Assembly: GCF_024347455.1 (NCBI RefSeq)
Contig: NZ_AP025483.1
Span: forward strand, 2,108,001-2,172,000
Direction: 5' to 3'
DNA from: Vibrio echinoideorum
GTDB lineage: Bacteria; Pseudomonadota; Gammaproteobacteria; Enterobacterales; Vibrionaceae
Length of the DNA: 64,000 nt
Part shown: positions 18,644 through 28,337 of the stretch, one piece after another
Layout: each line of letters starts with the position of its first letter
How positions within the stretch are numbered: position 1 is the first letter of the stretch
The notes under the pieces: generated by a model
Databases searched by the model: none
Told to the model about the DNA's origin: nothing
Seen by the model: only the letters and a program-made list of their open reading frames with translations
Translations under genes and position numbers: made by a program

Positions 18644-19196
18644 TGTCTTTAACTTATTTGTTTAGTTTTTATAGATGTGAGTCTTCGTTCATCGATGGGA
18701 TGACAAAGGAGTTCAGATAGAAATAAAGTTATAAAACGAATAACAATAGGAGCGATAAGCGATAAAGAAGCGTGCAGAGACGTTGTCGAACAGGGCGTTC
18801 AAAGGGGAGCTTGTCTTAAAAGAGGTAAAACGAGAATCATGAGTTTGCGTTAACTGATGTGGAGAACCTTCCGTAGGTTCGATGATCGGTGATGTAATCT
18901 TGAATTTCATGTATGTGTCCAGTAAGTCACATTCCATAGTATTTAAAGCAGCGTATCCGTTGCTGCCCTACCTCTCTCATAGAGGTCTTTTCATCTTATA
19001 GAATGGGTCTCGAAACACAACGCTATAACCACAATTTTTGCTATTAAATTGAACAAAATAGCCATTTGAGCATAAATAAACCACTAAACCGTATAAAGCA
19101 ACAATCATTATTAGTAATAAGTTAGCCTCAGAAATACACCAAACCCATTAACAACAATGCTTGTACGCAGAATAACCCAAATAATAAGACAGGCAC
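18644..19196. other. 553-bp region upstream of the permease gene
   Basis: Two small stems are visible: GAACCT / AGGTTC (18864-18880) and ACCTCT / AGAGGT followed by CTTTT on the plus strand (18971-18987). A 74-residue minus-strand frame (18713-18937) has no ribosome-binding site or recognisable content and is not called. It is probably the long leader and promoter of the permease gene. Confidence 0.4.
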
Positions 19197-19223
19197 AAAA
19201 AAGGCGCTCTTGTGAGCGCCTTT
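19197..19223 (-). terminator. Intrinsic terminator for queD
   Basis: Read on the minus strand, the stem AAAGGCGCTC / GAGCGCCTTT is followed by TTTTTT. It lies beyond the 8-bp repeat array that follows queD. Confidence 0.85.
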
Positions 19224-19226
19224 CGT

Positions 19227-19315
19227 AACTTTGAAACTTTGAAACTTTGAAACTTTGAAACTTTGAAACTTTGAAACTTTGAAACTTTGAAACTTTGAAA
19301 CTTTGAAACTTTGAA
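19227..19315 (-). repeat. Eleven perfect copies of an 8-bp unit downstream of queD
   Basis: AACTTTGA is repeated eleven times without change (19227-19314), with the first base of a twelfth copy. It lies between the queD stop (19404) and its terminator (19197-19223), so it is predicted to be transcribed in the queD 3' untranslated region. Perfect conservation implies recent expansion or ongoing slippage. Confidence 0.95.
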
Positions 19316-19403
19316 GACTATAACCTCAAAAGCGATATTGAATACTATCGTATTGAAGGCAATTACTTTAAAAATATAGCTTTGAAATTACAGTCTCGAA
19401 ACC

Positions 19404-19766
19404 TTATTCACCGCGGTAGATACAACCGGCAGTGCATGTTTCTTTAATTTCAACTTTGCTTAGAAGCGGCAAGTTTGGTTTTAGCTCGTTCCAGATCCAT
19501 TTAGCTAATACTTCACTCGTTGGGTTTTCTAAACCTTCAATGTCGTTCAAGTAGTAGTGATCAAGACGGTCGTAGATTGGCTTGAAGACTTCTTTAATTT
19601 CAGAAAAGTCGATTACCCAGCCTGTATGTGGATCAACTTCGCCTTCTACGTACAAACGAACAAGAAAAGAGTGTCCATGCAAACGACCGCACTTATGCCC
19701 TTCTGGCACGTGTGGAAGATGGTGGGCTGCTTCAAACATAAACTCTTTGTATAACTCAGATCTCAT
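19404..19766 (-). CDS. queD: 6-carboxy-5,6,7,8-tetrahydropterin synthase
   Basis: The 120 residues are of the usual PTPS/QueD length. Zinc-binding histidines lie in AAHHLPH and in the block CGRLHGHSF, which also carries the catalytic cysteine. The C-terminal part has [12 protein letters not shown] and [13 protein letters not shown], both QueD-typical. It converts dihydroneopterin triphosphate to carboxytetrahydropterin in queuosine synthesis. It is monocistronic here, with its 3' region occupied by a perfect 8-bp array. Confidence 0.95.
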   Translation of the reverse strand: MRSELYKEFMFEAAHHLPHVPEGHKCGRLHGHSFLVRLYVEGEVDPHTGWVIDFSEIKEVFKPIYDRLDHYYLNDIEGLENPTSEVLAKWIWNELKPNLPLLSKVEIKETCTAGCIYRGE

Positions 19767-20119
19767 TGTGTTTCTCAGGCTAAAAAAATGACACGCAATT
19801 TTACGTAAAACCCTGTCACTTCACAAGTTCTATCAATAGTAAGCCTTCAAACTGATTTTATAAGACCAAACCTCACCAGCTACAGGTATTAATAAAATTA
19901 ACATTTAAAGATTGCAAACACGGAAACAAGATCATACTTATCGCTATTTAATGATAAATTACTGACACTTACGCGCCAAAAAAACAACACAAACTTGCTA
20001 CATCACAGAAACATAACCACAACCGGAGCATGGTCACACTATTTGTTATACCCCATAGGTAGTAGGATTTCTGACACGTAAAGTATGCGCGTCATTATAA
20101 ATAAAAAAAATAACCCCCT
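19767..20119. other. 353-bp divergent intergenic region
   Basis: AT-rich region between queD (-) and the chemotaxis receptor (+). It presumably holds both promoters. I see no gene, no strong hairpin and no recognisable operator. Confidence 0.4.
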
Positions 20120-21754
20120 ATGCGCTCAACAATCACGTTCAAAATCCTGGTGGCTTTAGCCATCGTGTTTACATTCTTGCTTGCCATATCGACGTATTTT
20201 CAATATTCGCAACAGAAAGAGTTAGTTAACTCTGTACTCAGTGAACAATTGCACGATAAAGCGAGTAACTATTTCGATAGCCTTAATATGATGATGCTTA
20301 CGGGCACCATGGCACAAAAAGAGACACTTCGTCAGAAAGCGTTAGCTCAAGAAGGTATTGAAAATGTTCGTGTATTGCGCGCTGATGCGGTGAGTAAGTT
20401 ATACGGGCCTGGTAATGACAACCAAACGCCTGTTGATGATATTGATAAACGAGCGCTAGCGGGTGAAACCGTTATCGAACCCTTTTCTGCTGATTGGGGA
20501 AAAGGCTTGGTTATTGCTCTGCCAATGAAATCGAGCGAGAACTATCGTGGTACGAATTGCGTCGCTTGCCACATGGCACCTGAGGGTGAAGTACTGGGCG
20601 CAATACGTCTTGAATACAACCTAAACCATGTAAATTCATTGATTAACACTCAAACCATGGCTGCGATCGGTATCATGGCGGTGATCTCCTTTGCCGGATT
20701 CGTTCTTACTATGGGATTGATTCGTAAGATAATCGTTCGCCCGCTTCAACAAACCTCTCGCTTTATGACCCAAGTCAGCAGTGATAAAAACCTATCCACT
20801 CGGCTTCCAGAGCAAAGCAAAGATGAAATTGGTACGCTTGCTAACTCCATCAACTCGTTCATGGGCACTGTTTCCAACAGCTTAGAGAGGGTACAAGACA
20901 CCTCGCACAAACTGAATGCTTCAGCCAACCAACTGACCAGTGTTGCACAAATTACCGAGCAAGCCGCCAGCGATCAACAAAACGAAACAGCTGAAGTACA
21001 AAACAATATCGAAGGGATACAGGCGCAGCAAGTCAATGTAGAACAAGCCACTTTAACCGCTTCAGAGCTCATCAATCATACCGCTGATGTGGCCTGTAAA
21101 AGTGCCAACCAAGCACATGATGCAAGTAGTGAGATAAAGAACCTAGTCAGTAGCATAGAAGAAGTGAAACACAAGATACTGACACTCAATGAGCAAACCG
21201 GAGAGGTCTCTTCAATATTGAGTGTGATTCGTGGCATTGCCGACCAAACCAATCTTCTAGCCTTAAATGCGGCGATTGAAGCGGCTCGTGCGGGAGAACA
21301 AGGTCGGGGCTTTGCGGTAGTTGCAGATGAAGTTCGCCATCTTGCATCGCGAACCGCAGAAGCAACAGGCAGCATTGAGTCAATCATTCATCAATTTCAA
21401 CAAGGCAGCGAAGAGTCGCTGACTTCTGCCGATCGCGTTTGCGAACAAGCCCATCAAAGCTCAACTGATATCGACGCACTTTCAATTGAAATGAATGGTG
21501 TGGTCGAAGAGATGAAACAAGTCTTGGCTCACGCACAGAATATTCAGCAGCAAACACAATCCACCACACACGCGACTCAGGATGTTCAACAAAAGGTTGA
21601 AACCATCACTTATCACGCAGACAACACATCGCAGTCTGCGGCTGAGACTCGTGGAATCAGTAATGATTTAGAAGAGCTGTCTGATCACCTTGAATCTCTT
21701 ATCAACCAATTCACCTTATCGAGCTCTAATACCAACGATAAAGGTCAGTCATAA
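20120..21754 (+). CDS. Methyl-accepting chemotaxis protein with a c-type haem motif
   Basis: The 544 residues comprise a membrane helix (about 7-26), a periplasmic sensor (about 27-170), a second helix (about 172-195), HAMP (about 196-250) and a signalling domain with the hairpin tip [38 protein letters not shown] pattern. The periplasmic part carries NCVACH (C147, C150, H151), a covalent haem-attachment motif. It probably senses redox state or a gas or small ligand through haem and signals to CheA/CheW. The ATG is not preceded by a normal ribosome-binding site (the sequence is TAACCCCCT), so translation may be weak or regulated. Confidence 0.92.
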   Translation: MRSTITFKILVALAIVFTFLLAISTYFQYSQQKELVNSVLSEQLHDKASNYFDSLNMMMLTGTMAQKETLRQKALAQEGIENVRVLRADAVSKLYGPGNDNQTPVDDIDKRALAGETVIEPFSADWGKGLVIALPMKSSENYRGTNCVACHMAPEGEVLGAIRLEYNLNHVNSLINTQTMAAIGIMAVISFAGFVLTMGLIRKIIVRPLQQTSRFMTQVSSDKNLSTRLPEQSKDEIGTLANSINSFMGTVSNSLERVQDTSHKLNASANQLTSVAQITEQAASDQQNETAEVQNNIEGIQAQQVNVEQATLTASELINHTADVACKSANQAHDASSEIKNLVSSIEEVKHKILTLNEQTGEVSSILSVIRGIADQTNLLALNAAIEAARAGEQGRGFAVVADEVRHLASRTAEATGSIESIIHQFQQGSEESLTSADRVCEQAHQSSTDIDALSIEMNGVVEEMKQVLAHAQNIQQQTQSTTHATQDVQQKVETITYHADNTSQSAAETRGISNDLEELSDHLESLINQFTLSSSNTNDKGQS

Positions 21755-21783
21755 GTCGGTAAAACTCTCCTACCGACATCAAT

Positions 21784-21815
21784 AAAAAAGCGCTCAAAGA
21801 TGAGCGCTTTATCTT
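21784..21815. terminator. Bidirectional intrinsic terminator
   Basis: AAAGCGCTCA / TGAGCGCTTT, with an A-run on the left and a T-rich right side. Shared by the convergent chemotaxis receptor (+) and sulP (-) genes. Confidence 0.8.
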
Positions 21816-21834
21816 CATAACAATGTCTAGTTCC

Positions 21835-21874
21835 GGCTTTCAGGCTTTCAGGCTTTCAGGCTTTCAGGCTTTCA
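21835..21874 (-). repeat. Five perfect copies of an 8-bp unit downstream of sulP
   Basis: GGCTTTCA is repeated five times exactly (21835-21874). It lies 18 bases after the sulP stop (21893-21895 on the minus strand) and before the terminator. Confidence 0.92.
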
Positions 21875-21892
21875 AAGTACCTTAAACCATGA

Positions 21893-23383
21893 TTAATGCG
21901 TAATGGAAACCGCGGTTAAATCTTTATGCTTGTGGTACATCGCGTGTTTGAATATCAGATTCGCACTCACGGTATCCATTCCTGCGACCTCTACATAAGC
22001 GCCTTTTTTACGGAACTTAAATACGACCTTATCAAGCGCCTCAACCGACGTGTTATCTAGGAACGACGCATCCGATATATCGATGGTCACTAAAGACGTG
22101 GCGTTGTCATAATCAAATAGATCGACAAAGGCATCCGAAGAAGCAAAAAAGACATGGCCTTTTACTCGATGAGTGGTGTGCAGTTCGTTGGTCACGACCT
22201 CATCGGATATAAAGACCATCGACTTGCTAGCATGCGCATAAAACAGAGCCGATAGCACCACGCCAACCGCAACACCTATTGCGAGATTGTGAGTAAACAC
22301 CACCACCGCCACGGTTGCTAGCATGGTTACGTTAGTTGGGAGTGTGTGGTCTTTAAGCTCAACAACAGAACGCCATGAAAACGTGCCGATTGAAACCATG
22401 ATCATCACAGACACTAAAGCGGCCATCGGTATCAGCTTCAACCAATCAGAAACAAACACCACCATCAACAACAAGACAACACCTGCAATTAAGCTTGATA
22501 ACCTCGTCAAACCGCCAGATTTTATATTGATTATAGACTGGCCGATCATCGCACATCCCGCCATGCCACCAAATAAAGAGGCCACGATGTTCGCTACGCC
22601 CTGCCCTTTACATTCATTGTTCTTATTACTTTCTGTATCAGTCAGATCATCGACGATCGTCGCTGTCATTAAGGACTCTAATAAGCCTACGAGGGACAGA
22701 GCAATAGAATAAGGAAGTATGGTCGCCAACGTATCAAACGTGAATGGAATATTAGGAATTAAGAACACAGGCAGTGAATCAGGAAGCTTACCCATATCGC
22801 CAATTGTTCTGACATCCAAACCAAAGAGCAGACTGACGATAGTAAGTACTACGATGGCAATCAATGGAGACGGTATCGCACTGCCTAATTTAGGGAAATA
22901 AGGAAGCAGATAAATAATGGCTAAACCAAGAGCGACTAACAGGTAAACGCTTGATGGCACATTGATGAGTTCGGGGAGTTGCGCCATGAAGATAAGAATC
23001 GCGAGTGCGTTAACAAAACCCGTTATGACTGATTTTGAAACAAAGTTCATTAAGTTACCCAGCTTGAGATAACCCGCGGCAATTTGAATCACGCCAGCAA
23101 GGAATGAAGCGGCGAGTAGATATTCTAGCCCGTGGTCTTTAACTAAAGTAACCATTAACAGCGCCATTGCGCCCGTTGCTCCGGAGATCATTCCCGGACG
23201 ACTTCCAACCAAAGCAGTGACGACACAAATACAGAAAGATGCGTATAACCCTACTTTAGGATCTACGCCTGCGATAATTGAAAATGCGATAGCTTCAGGG
23301 ATCAATGCAAGTGCAACGACAATCCCAGATAATGAATCTCCTTTAACATTTGATAACCAGTGTTTTTTTAAATAATTAAGCAT
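21893..23383 (-). CDS. SulP-family anion transporter with STAS domain
   Basis: The 496 residues comprise about ten to twelve membrane helices followed by a C-terminal STAS domain (about 380-496, with LVTIDISDASFLDNTSVEALDKVVFKFRKKG). The N-terminal LSGIVVALALIPEAIAFSIIAGVDPKVGLYASF pattern is the SulP signature. Substrate may be sulfate, bicarbonate or dicarboxylate and cannot be set from sequence; it is not near carbonic anhydrase or sulfur genes. The ATG at 23381-23383 has AAGAG upstream. An 8-bp tandem array lies in its 3' region. Confidence 0.9.
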   Translation of the reverse strand: MLNYLKKHWLSNVKGDSLSGIVVALALIPEAIAFSIIAGVDPKVGLYASFCICVVTALVGSRPGMISGATGAMALLMVTLVKDHGLEYLLAASFLAGVIQIAAGYLKLGNLMNFVSKSVITGFVNALAILIFMAQLPELINVPSSVYLLVALGLAIIYLLPYFPKLGSAIPSPLIAIVVLTIVSLLFGLDVRTIGDMGKLPDSLPVFLIPNIPFTFDTLATILPYSIALSLVGLLESLMTATIVDDLTDTESNKNNECKGQGVANIVASLFGGMAGCAMIGQSIINIKSGGLTRLSSLIAGVVLLLMVVFVSDWLKLIPMAALVSVMIMVSIGTFSWRSVVELKDHTLPTNVTMLATVAVVVFTHNLAIGVAVGVVLSALFYAHASKSMVFISDEVVTNELHTTHRVKGHVFFASSDAFVDLFDYDNATSLVTIDISDASFLDNTSVEALDKVVFKFRKKGAYVEVAGMDTVSANLIFKHAMYHKHKDLTAVSITH

Positions 23384-24121
23384 GTAATTCTCTTTTACTT
23401 ATACAGTCATCCCTGCCTTGTTGAGACATAATTTGATCGACTGTTTTTCTTGAATGAGCGAGCGCTCGAAAAGTGCGGGTGTAGAGAGAATGCAGGGGCT
23501 AAGGCGGCGTAATTAACACGTGAATATTAAACTCCTCTGGTTTGTGATTGGTTTGCTATTGATTAAGTAAGCTCAAGCCGATTAATAATAGGTACGTAAG
23601 GTAAACAGTAAAAATTAAGCTAGCGAGTAAACATTAGACTAGATCGTAAGTATTAAGTTGGATCGTAAGCATTGAGCTAGCTTGAGCCGCGCCAATATAA
23701 AGTGAGTCTTGATGCAATCACACATTCATTATTGCAAACAAAGATTCCAAACCCATACCAGCTCGTCAACGGTTACGGCTATTCATTAAAACGGTTACTG
23801 CTATTCACTAAATCCGTTACTAACCTAGTTTAATAACCTAACTTCGGCATGACGTTTATAAACGTCTAACGGCAATTACACCGCATGAAATCGAACAAAA
23901 AAACAACCCTTAGTGGTTTTTATTGTCTGTAGACACAATATTTCTTTCGTCGAGCAAGAATAAAGGTTGAAGCTGTCCGTATGACAGGTAATATGTTCAA
24001 TCGATTTAAAAAGTTTATACAACTCAATGTTTCGGCTAATTATTGTGCAAAAGTCTATTTATTTGTATTAATGCCAGTAACTTTGAGCTGAATTTGTCCC
24101 TCTATGGAGAATGAAACCAAC
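23384..24121. other. 738-bp divergent intergenic region with degenerate repeats
   Basis: This lies between sulP (-) and asnS (+). It contains a 10-bp palindrome CGAGCGCTCG near 23460, two related copies around GATCGTAAG (about 23640-23680), and a 21-22-bp degenerate tandem repeat (AACGGTTACGGCTATTCATT and AACGGTTACTGCTATTCACT, 23768-23810, with a partial third). No open frame is convincing. Both promoters should be here. Confidence 0.5.
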
Positions 24122-25522
24122 ATGACTTACGCGCCTGTAACAGACGTACTTGGCGGCAAGCTAGCGGTAGACAGTGAAGTAACTGTTCGCGGCTGGATCC
24201 GTTCACGTCGTGATTCCAAAGCTGGAATCTCTTTCCTTGCCATTTATGACGGCTCTTGTTTCGACCCGATTCAGGCCGTGGTTCCTAATAATCTTAATAA
24301 TTACGAAGACGAAGTATTAAAGCTAACAACTGGCTGCTCTGTTGAAGTAACGGGTAAGATTGTTGAGTCTCCTGCGAAAGGTCAAGACTTCGAACTAGCA
24401 GCAACTGACGTTAAAGTTGTAGGCTGGGTTGAAGACGCTGACACTTATCCAATGGCTAAGACACGTCACTCTATCGAATACCTTCGTGAAGTTGCTCACC
24501 TACGCCCACGTACAAACGTGATCGGCGCAGTAGCACGTGTACGTAACTGTTTATCGCAAGCGATTCACCGTTTCTACCACGAGCAAGGTTTCTTCTGGAC
24601 TTCAGCTCCGCTTATCACTGCATCTGATGCAGAAGGCGCTGGTGAAATGTTCCGCGTATCTACGCTAGACATGGAAAACCTACCTCGCACTGACGAAGGC
24701 AAAGTTGATTTCAACGAAGATTTCTTCGGTAAAGAGACTTTCCTAACTGTATCTGGCCAACTTAATGCTGAAGCTTACGCTTGTGCACTAAGCAAGGTTT
24801 ACACGTTCGGTCCTACGTTCCGTGCTGAAAACTCAAACACAAGCCGCCACCTAGCTGAGTTCTGGATGGTTGAGCCTGAAGTTGCGTTTGCAGACCTTGA
24901 CGATGTAGCGAAACTGGCTGAAGACATGCTTAAGTACGTTTTTGCTGCTGTTCTTGAAGAGCGCCGCGACGACCTTGAGTTCTTCGCTTCTCGCATCGAC
25001 AAAGAAGCAATCACTCGTCTAGAGCAATTTGTAGACGCTGATTTCGCACAAGTCGACTACACTGACGCAATCCAAATCCTACTAGATTCTGGTAAGAAAT
25101 TTGAATTTGACGTTGAGTGGGGCATCGACATGTCTTCTGAGCATGAGCGTTACCTAGCTGAAGAACACTTCAAAGCGCCGGTTATCGTTAAGAACTACCC
25201 GAAAGACATCAAAGCTTTCTACATGCGCTTAAACGACGACGGCAAAACAGTTGCAGCAATGGACGTACTTGCACCAGGCATCGGTGAAATCATCGGTGGT
25301 GCACAACGTGAAGAGCGTCTAGACGTTCTTGACGAGCGTATGATTGGCATGGGTATCGACCCAGAACACATGAGCTGGTACCGCGACCTACGTAAATACG
25401 GCACCGTGCCACACGCAGGCTTCGGTCTTGGCTTCGAGCGTCTAGTATCTTACGTAACAGGTATGGGCAACGTTCGTGACGTGATTCCATTCCCACGTAC
25501 GCCACGCTCTGCTAACTTCTAA
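24122..25522 (+). CDS. asnS: Asparaginyl-tRNA synthetase
   Basis: The protein has 466 residues from the ATG at 24122 ([20 protein letters not shown]), which matches the E. coli length; an in-frame ATG at 24104 has no ribosome-binding site. The OB-fold anticodon-binding domain covers about 1-110, with [22 protein letters not shown]. The class II catalytic core follows, with motif 2 ([22 protein letters not shown]) and motif 3 ([15 protein letters not shown]). It charges tRNA-Asn. It is monocistronic with its own terminator, and its codon use suggests high expression. Confidence 0.97.
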   Translation: MTYAPVTDVLGGKLAVDSEVTVRGWIRSRRDSKAGISFLAIYDGSCFDPIQAVVPNNLNNYEDEVLKLTTGCSVEVTGKIVESPAKGQDFELAATDVKVVGWVEDADTYPMAKTRHSIEYLREVAHLRPRTNVIGAVARVRNCLSQAIHRFYHEQGFFWTSAPLITASDAEGAGEMFRVSTLDMENLPRTDEGKVDFNEDFFGKETFLTVSGQLNAEAYACALSKVYTFGPTFRAENSNTSRHLAEFWMVEPEVAFADLDDVAKLAEDMLKYVFAAVLEERRDDLEFFASRIDKEAITRLEQFVDADFAQVDYTDAIQILLDSGKKFEFDVEWGIDMSSEHERYLAEEHFKAPVIVKNYPKDIKAFYMRLNDDGKTVAAMDVLAPGIGEIIGGAQREERLDVLDERMIGMGIDPEHMSWYRDLRKYGTVPHAGFGLGFERLVSYVTGMGNVRDVIPFPRTPRSANF

Positions 25523-25574
25523 TCTCAGCTTTCTTCTTTCATAGAAGTCAGTATAGATAGATAATTAAATAGAT

Positions 25575-25604
25575 AAAAACCTCCGTATATACGGAGGTTT
25601 TTTT
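25575..25604 (+). terminator. Intrinsic terminator after asnS
   Basis: AACCTCCGTA / TACGGAGGTT is followed by TTTTT. A strong, compact hairpin. Confidence 0.92.
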
Positions 25605-25667
25605 ATACGCGCTTATTTATAAGGGCATGTTCATAAGCGCCTACTGATAAAAGCTTAACAGCTCAAT

Positions 25668-26828
25668 CTACTCGACAGTACGAACCAAAAAGTGATCTAA
25701 AAGTATCTTCTCGCCCGTCTGTTCTAGCGGCTTAAATTCAATCACCATCTGATCACCCTTTTGCTCAAAGGCATTCACTTTAAAGAATAAACTATCCTTA
25801 TCCGCCCTAATGTTATGAGCAACCTGACGACCATTTACAAACACATCAAAAGCGGGCGCTTTTGGGTTTGCAGGAATGACAGTTTCAAAAGTGTACGTTT
25901 CACCTTCTAGCGCATAAGCGGTGTTGTAAATACCGCCATCCTTCGTCCAATAAGTACCATTAAAGTCCATACTTCCAGCTTTCCAGTAACTGTAAAAGGC
26001 ATGAAGATCTTCGATACTGTTCTGGGTCGTTGGCGTCCATCTTACGTCACCAAGATTTATTGGCTTCGAGTAACTAAACCCATGCGTTCTCATATCGCTT
26101 TTTAGAGAGTCTAATCTCCCCAAAACATCATCGAATGTATCTTGCCAGCCTAGCTCACCATAATATTGAAGGCCTATCTCCCCAATAATGTAAAGCTCGC
26201 CTTCTCTCTCAATCGTAATACCAGATCCCGAATCCCCATGGATAATCAGCCATTGAAGATTGCTTTGAGGCATTATCACCGGGTCATATTTATATTCAGC
26301 TAACCATTTCTTATCTGCGTCGTTGTACTTAACAAACTTTTTGCCACCATTACGTCCGTTATAGTTACCAAAGCCAACACTGTTTACTTCATAGATTTCA
26401 GAATGGTCAAACATCCCTTTCTCTGGTAACTTCGCGGGCTTAATACCGGTGATTGGCGTGTCTAAGCGCACCAGAGCGAAATCATAAATGCCATCGGTGA
26501 ATTCATATTCGCCCCACTCTCCATCAGGGTCGGTGGTCGCACGTGATGTATGAATAACGTTGTACTTACCGTTCTCATCTTTTTCATAAGAAGAACAAGT
26601 TACCGCATTCTCATAACCTTCGCTTTTAGACCCGGATACATGGTTAGCAGTAATCACCCAATATGGGTCAATCAACGTTGCCGAGCCGGCATTCATGTGA
26701 CATGCAAAATCGAATTGAGTTTGTAGAGCGAACGTTTTGTGTTGAGTGACCGAACGATCCATTTTTCCGAGACCCGCGTGCGCAGAAAAGGTCGCTACAA
26801 TTGCTGATGCTAGAATGATTCTTTTCAT
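25668..26828 (-). CDS. Secreted trypsin-like serine protease with C-terminal beta domain
   Basis: The 386 residues begin with a signal peptide (MKRIILASAIVATFSAHAG). The catalytic triad of chymotrypsin-fold proteases is visible: His in VITANHVSG, Asp in DFALVRLD and Ser in HGDSGSG. After about residue 265 comes a beta-rich domain (FNGTYWTKDGGIYNTAYALEGETYTF...ILLDHFLVRTVE) resembling secreted carbohydrate- or matrix-binding sandwiches. It starts one base after the stop of another secreted protein, so the two are coupled. Likely exported to the periplasm or medium; substrate unknown. I chose the ATG at 26826-26828, with AGAGG upstream. Confidence 0.85.
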   Translation of the reverse strand: MKRIILASAIVATFSAHAGLGKMDRSVTQHKTFALQTQFDFACHMNAGSATLIDPYWVITANHVSGSKSEGYENAVTCSSYEKDENGKYNVIHTSRATTDPDGEWGEYEFTDGIYDFALVRLDTPITGIKPAKLPEKGMFDHSEIYEVNSVGFGNYNGRNGGKKFVKYNDADKKWLAEYKYDPVIMPQSNLQWLIIHGDSGSGITIEREGELYIIGEIGLQYYGELGWQDTFDDVLGRLDSLKSDMRTHGFSYSKPINLGDVRWTPTTQNSIEDLHAFYSYWKAGSMDFNGTYWTKDGGIYNTAYALEGETYTFETVIPANPKAPAFDVFVNGRQVAHNIRADKDSLFFKVNAFEQKGDQMVIEFKPLEQTGEKILLDHFLVRTVE

Positions 26829-26829
26829 G

Positions 26830-27543
26830 TTACTCAACCTCTCTCAACTGGATAGCCTCAATAGCGTGATAGCCTTGTCTCGATTCAAAATCAAACTGCC
26901 TATATTGGCGTGAATATGAGATTTCAACGATGTCATCTGGAGATTGGGTTTCAAAGGTGACGATGTTTTTTACACTGGTCATGTGAAAGGAAATATCATT
27001 TTTGATAGTGTTACATTGCTTTTTAATACACGCCGTCACATTGGAAGAAGACAGCCAGTTGTGCGTGTACAGTTCAACTGAAAAACGCCCTTGTTTCCCC
27101 GGTTTAACATGAAAATCAAAACCACCAGTACCTTGAATTAGACCAGCAAAAGATAGTTCCTGTTTATAATCGTTAGAGTCACCGCCTTGCCAGTAATAAC
27201 GATTGCCAAAGGCGTTTTTACTATCTGAATTAATGATCTGCTTTAATTCACCACTAACGGTTACATCGCTTATCAGATCAATATTTTCTTTCTCAACTCT
27301 TTGATGATCACCATACAAAAATGCCCAATCCAAACCATTTAGATCCACCTCTCTTGCGTAACGATACTTTCCCTCATCAAGCTCATAGCCGATAAATTCA
27401 CTGTAAATAGACAATCTATTAGTGCCAACTTCCGAAAAATTGCTTAGTCGATTCAAATCAACATGGAGTTCGCTTGCTGAAGCATTGGTGGCTAACAAAG
27501 CCAACATGCACAGGTTTGTTTTTGTATATTTCAATCTCATCAT
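26830..27543 (-). CDS. Secreted protein of unknown function, partner of the protease
   Basis: The 237 residues begin with a signal peptide (KYTKTNLCMLALLATNASAS). The mature part is beta-rich and has two cysteines (C in TACIKKQC) likely to form a disulfide. Its ending (YHAIEAIQLREVE) resembles the ending of the downstream protease's beta domain (ILLDHFLVRTVE), so they may share a fold; this is an inference from a short match. I do not recognise the family. It lies immediately upstream of the protease gene with a one-base gap and may be its inhibitor, chaperone or co-secreted binding partner. Confidence 0.7.
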   Translation of the reverse strand: MMRLKYTKTNLCMLALLATNASASELHVDLNRLSNFSEVGTNRLSIYSEFIGYELDEGKYRYAREVDLNGLDWAFLYGDHQRVEKENIDLISDVTVSGELKQIINSDSKNAFGNRYYWQGGDSNDYKQELSFAGLIQGTGGFDFHVKPGKQGRFSVELYTHNWLSSSNVTACIKKQCNTIKNDISFHMTSVKNIVTFETQSPDDIVEISYSRQYRQFDFESRQGYHAIEAIQLREVE

Positions 27544-27859
27544 CCCGTATCCCAATTAGTTATAACCAATTGTAATAAATGGGAAATTTAAACCTGTAAG
27601 GTACTGTAAGCCTTTATTTAAATCACTTTTATCGTATAACGACCAATAATTGACATGAATGTATGACAATGAAAGGTGGGCTCTGGTTATTTCCTAGCAC
27701 AACCAATAAGCCAAGTTTTTGACTAAAGGTGATGCATATTCCAAATAATCACCATTTCGCGCTTACAAAGACTTACAAAGCCTGTGGCATTAAGGTATGA
27801 GATAGTCTTCAGAGCTAAGCTTTAATGCAGCTATTCAAAAATTCAGGCCATTTAAAACG
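27544..27859. other. 316-bp upstream region of the protease operon
   Basis: AT-rich spacer between the secreted-protein operon and the terminator of the next leftward gene. It must hold the operon promoter. No gene or repeat of note seen. Confidence 0.4.
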
Positions 27860-27894
27860 AAAAAGCCCTGCCAAATTCTGGCAGGGCTTAAAAT
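27860..27894 (-). terminator. Intrinsic terminator
   Basis: AAGCCCTGCC / GGCAGGGCTT with a T-run on the minus strand. Ends the small membrane-protein gene. Confidence 0.88.
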
Positions 27895-27914
27895 AGTTCG
27901 ACTGAATAATCCGC

Positions 27915-28121
27915 TTAATCGACATCTTGGTCGATTGCGTATTTGATGGCGAAACCACAGATTGCCATCATAACGAATGGGATCGCTGCCGTTGTATATT
28001 CAGCCCAAGCCATATCTGCGAATGCTTTTGCCAGTAATACATGGCCGATAATAAGCAGAAGTGCGCACACAATAGCCACTATAATTAGCTTAACTTCGTT
28101 TCCCATAGTCACTCTCAACAT
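27915..28121 (-). CDS. Small two-helix membrane protein, 68 residues
   Basis: The start chosen is the ATG at 28119-28121, with GGAG at ideal spacing. A downstream ATG (MGNEVKL, 28104-28106) also has GAGAG, and a longer frame reaches 28175. Two hydrophobic helices are visible (VKLIIVAIVCALLLIIGHVLLA and YTTAAIPFVMMAICGFAIKYA), with a DQDVD tail. Family not recognised. A single-gene unit with its own terminator, similar in plan to the 61-residue membrane protein at 7212-7397 but not obviously homologous. Confidence 0.7.
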   Translation of the reverse strand: MLRVTMGNEVKLIIVAIVCALLLIIGHVLLAKAFADMAWAEYTTAAIPFVMMAICGFAIKYAIDQDVD

Positions 28122-28337
28122 AACGGTATCTCCAAAATTTGGTCTACCGTTATTGAAGCACAACTCTTTGATCAATAAGGCGTACAGTTACAGAGGAATC
28201 AGTCCGTACAGTTGAAATCATTCGCTGTTTTATGAGTGACTTAGCCTTTTGGACGGTTATATCGCTACATCTTTATCTAGCGCTATACCTATATACCGCT
28301 AGATCAACCGCAAGCTAGGCGATGAGTCATAAGCAGC

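Noticed and set aside
18713..18937. 74-residue minus-strand frame upstream of the permease gene, possible leader peptide
   Set aside because: No ribosome-binding site, no run of Trp, Tyr or Phe codons, and no terminator/antiterminator pair in the right place.
19227..19315. CRISPR-like array of short repeats
   Set aside because: The 8-bp units are contiguous with no spacers and there are no cas genes nearby. It is a simple tandem repeat.
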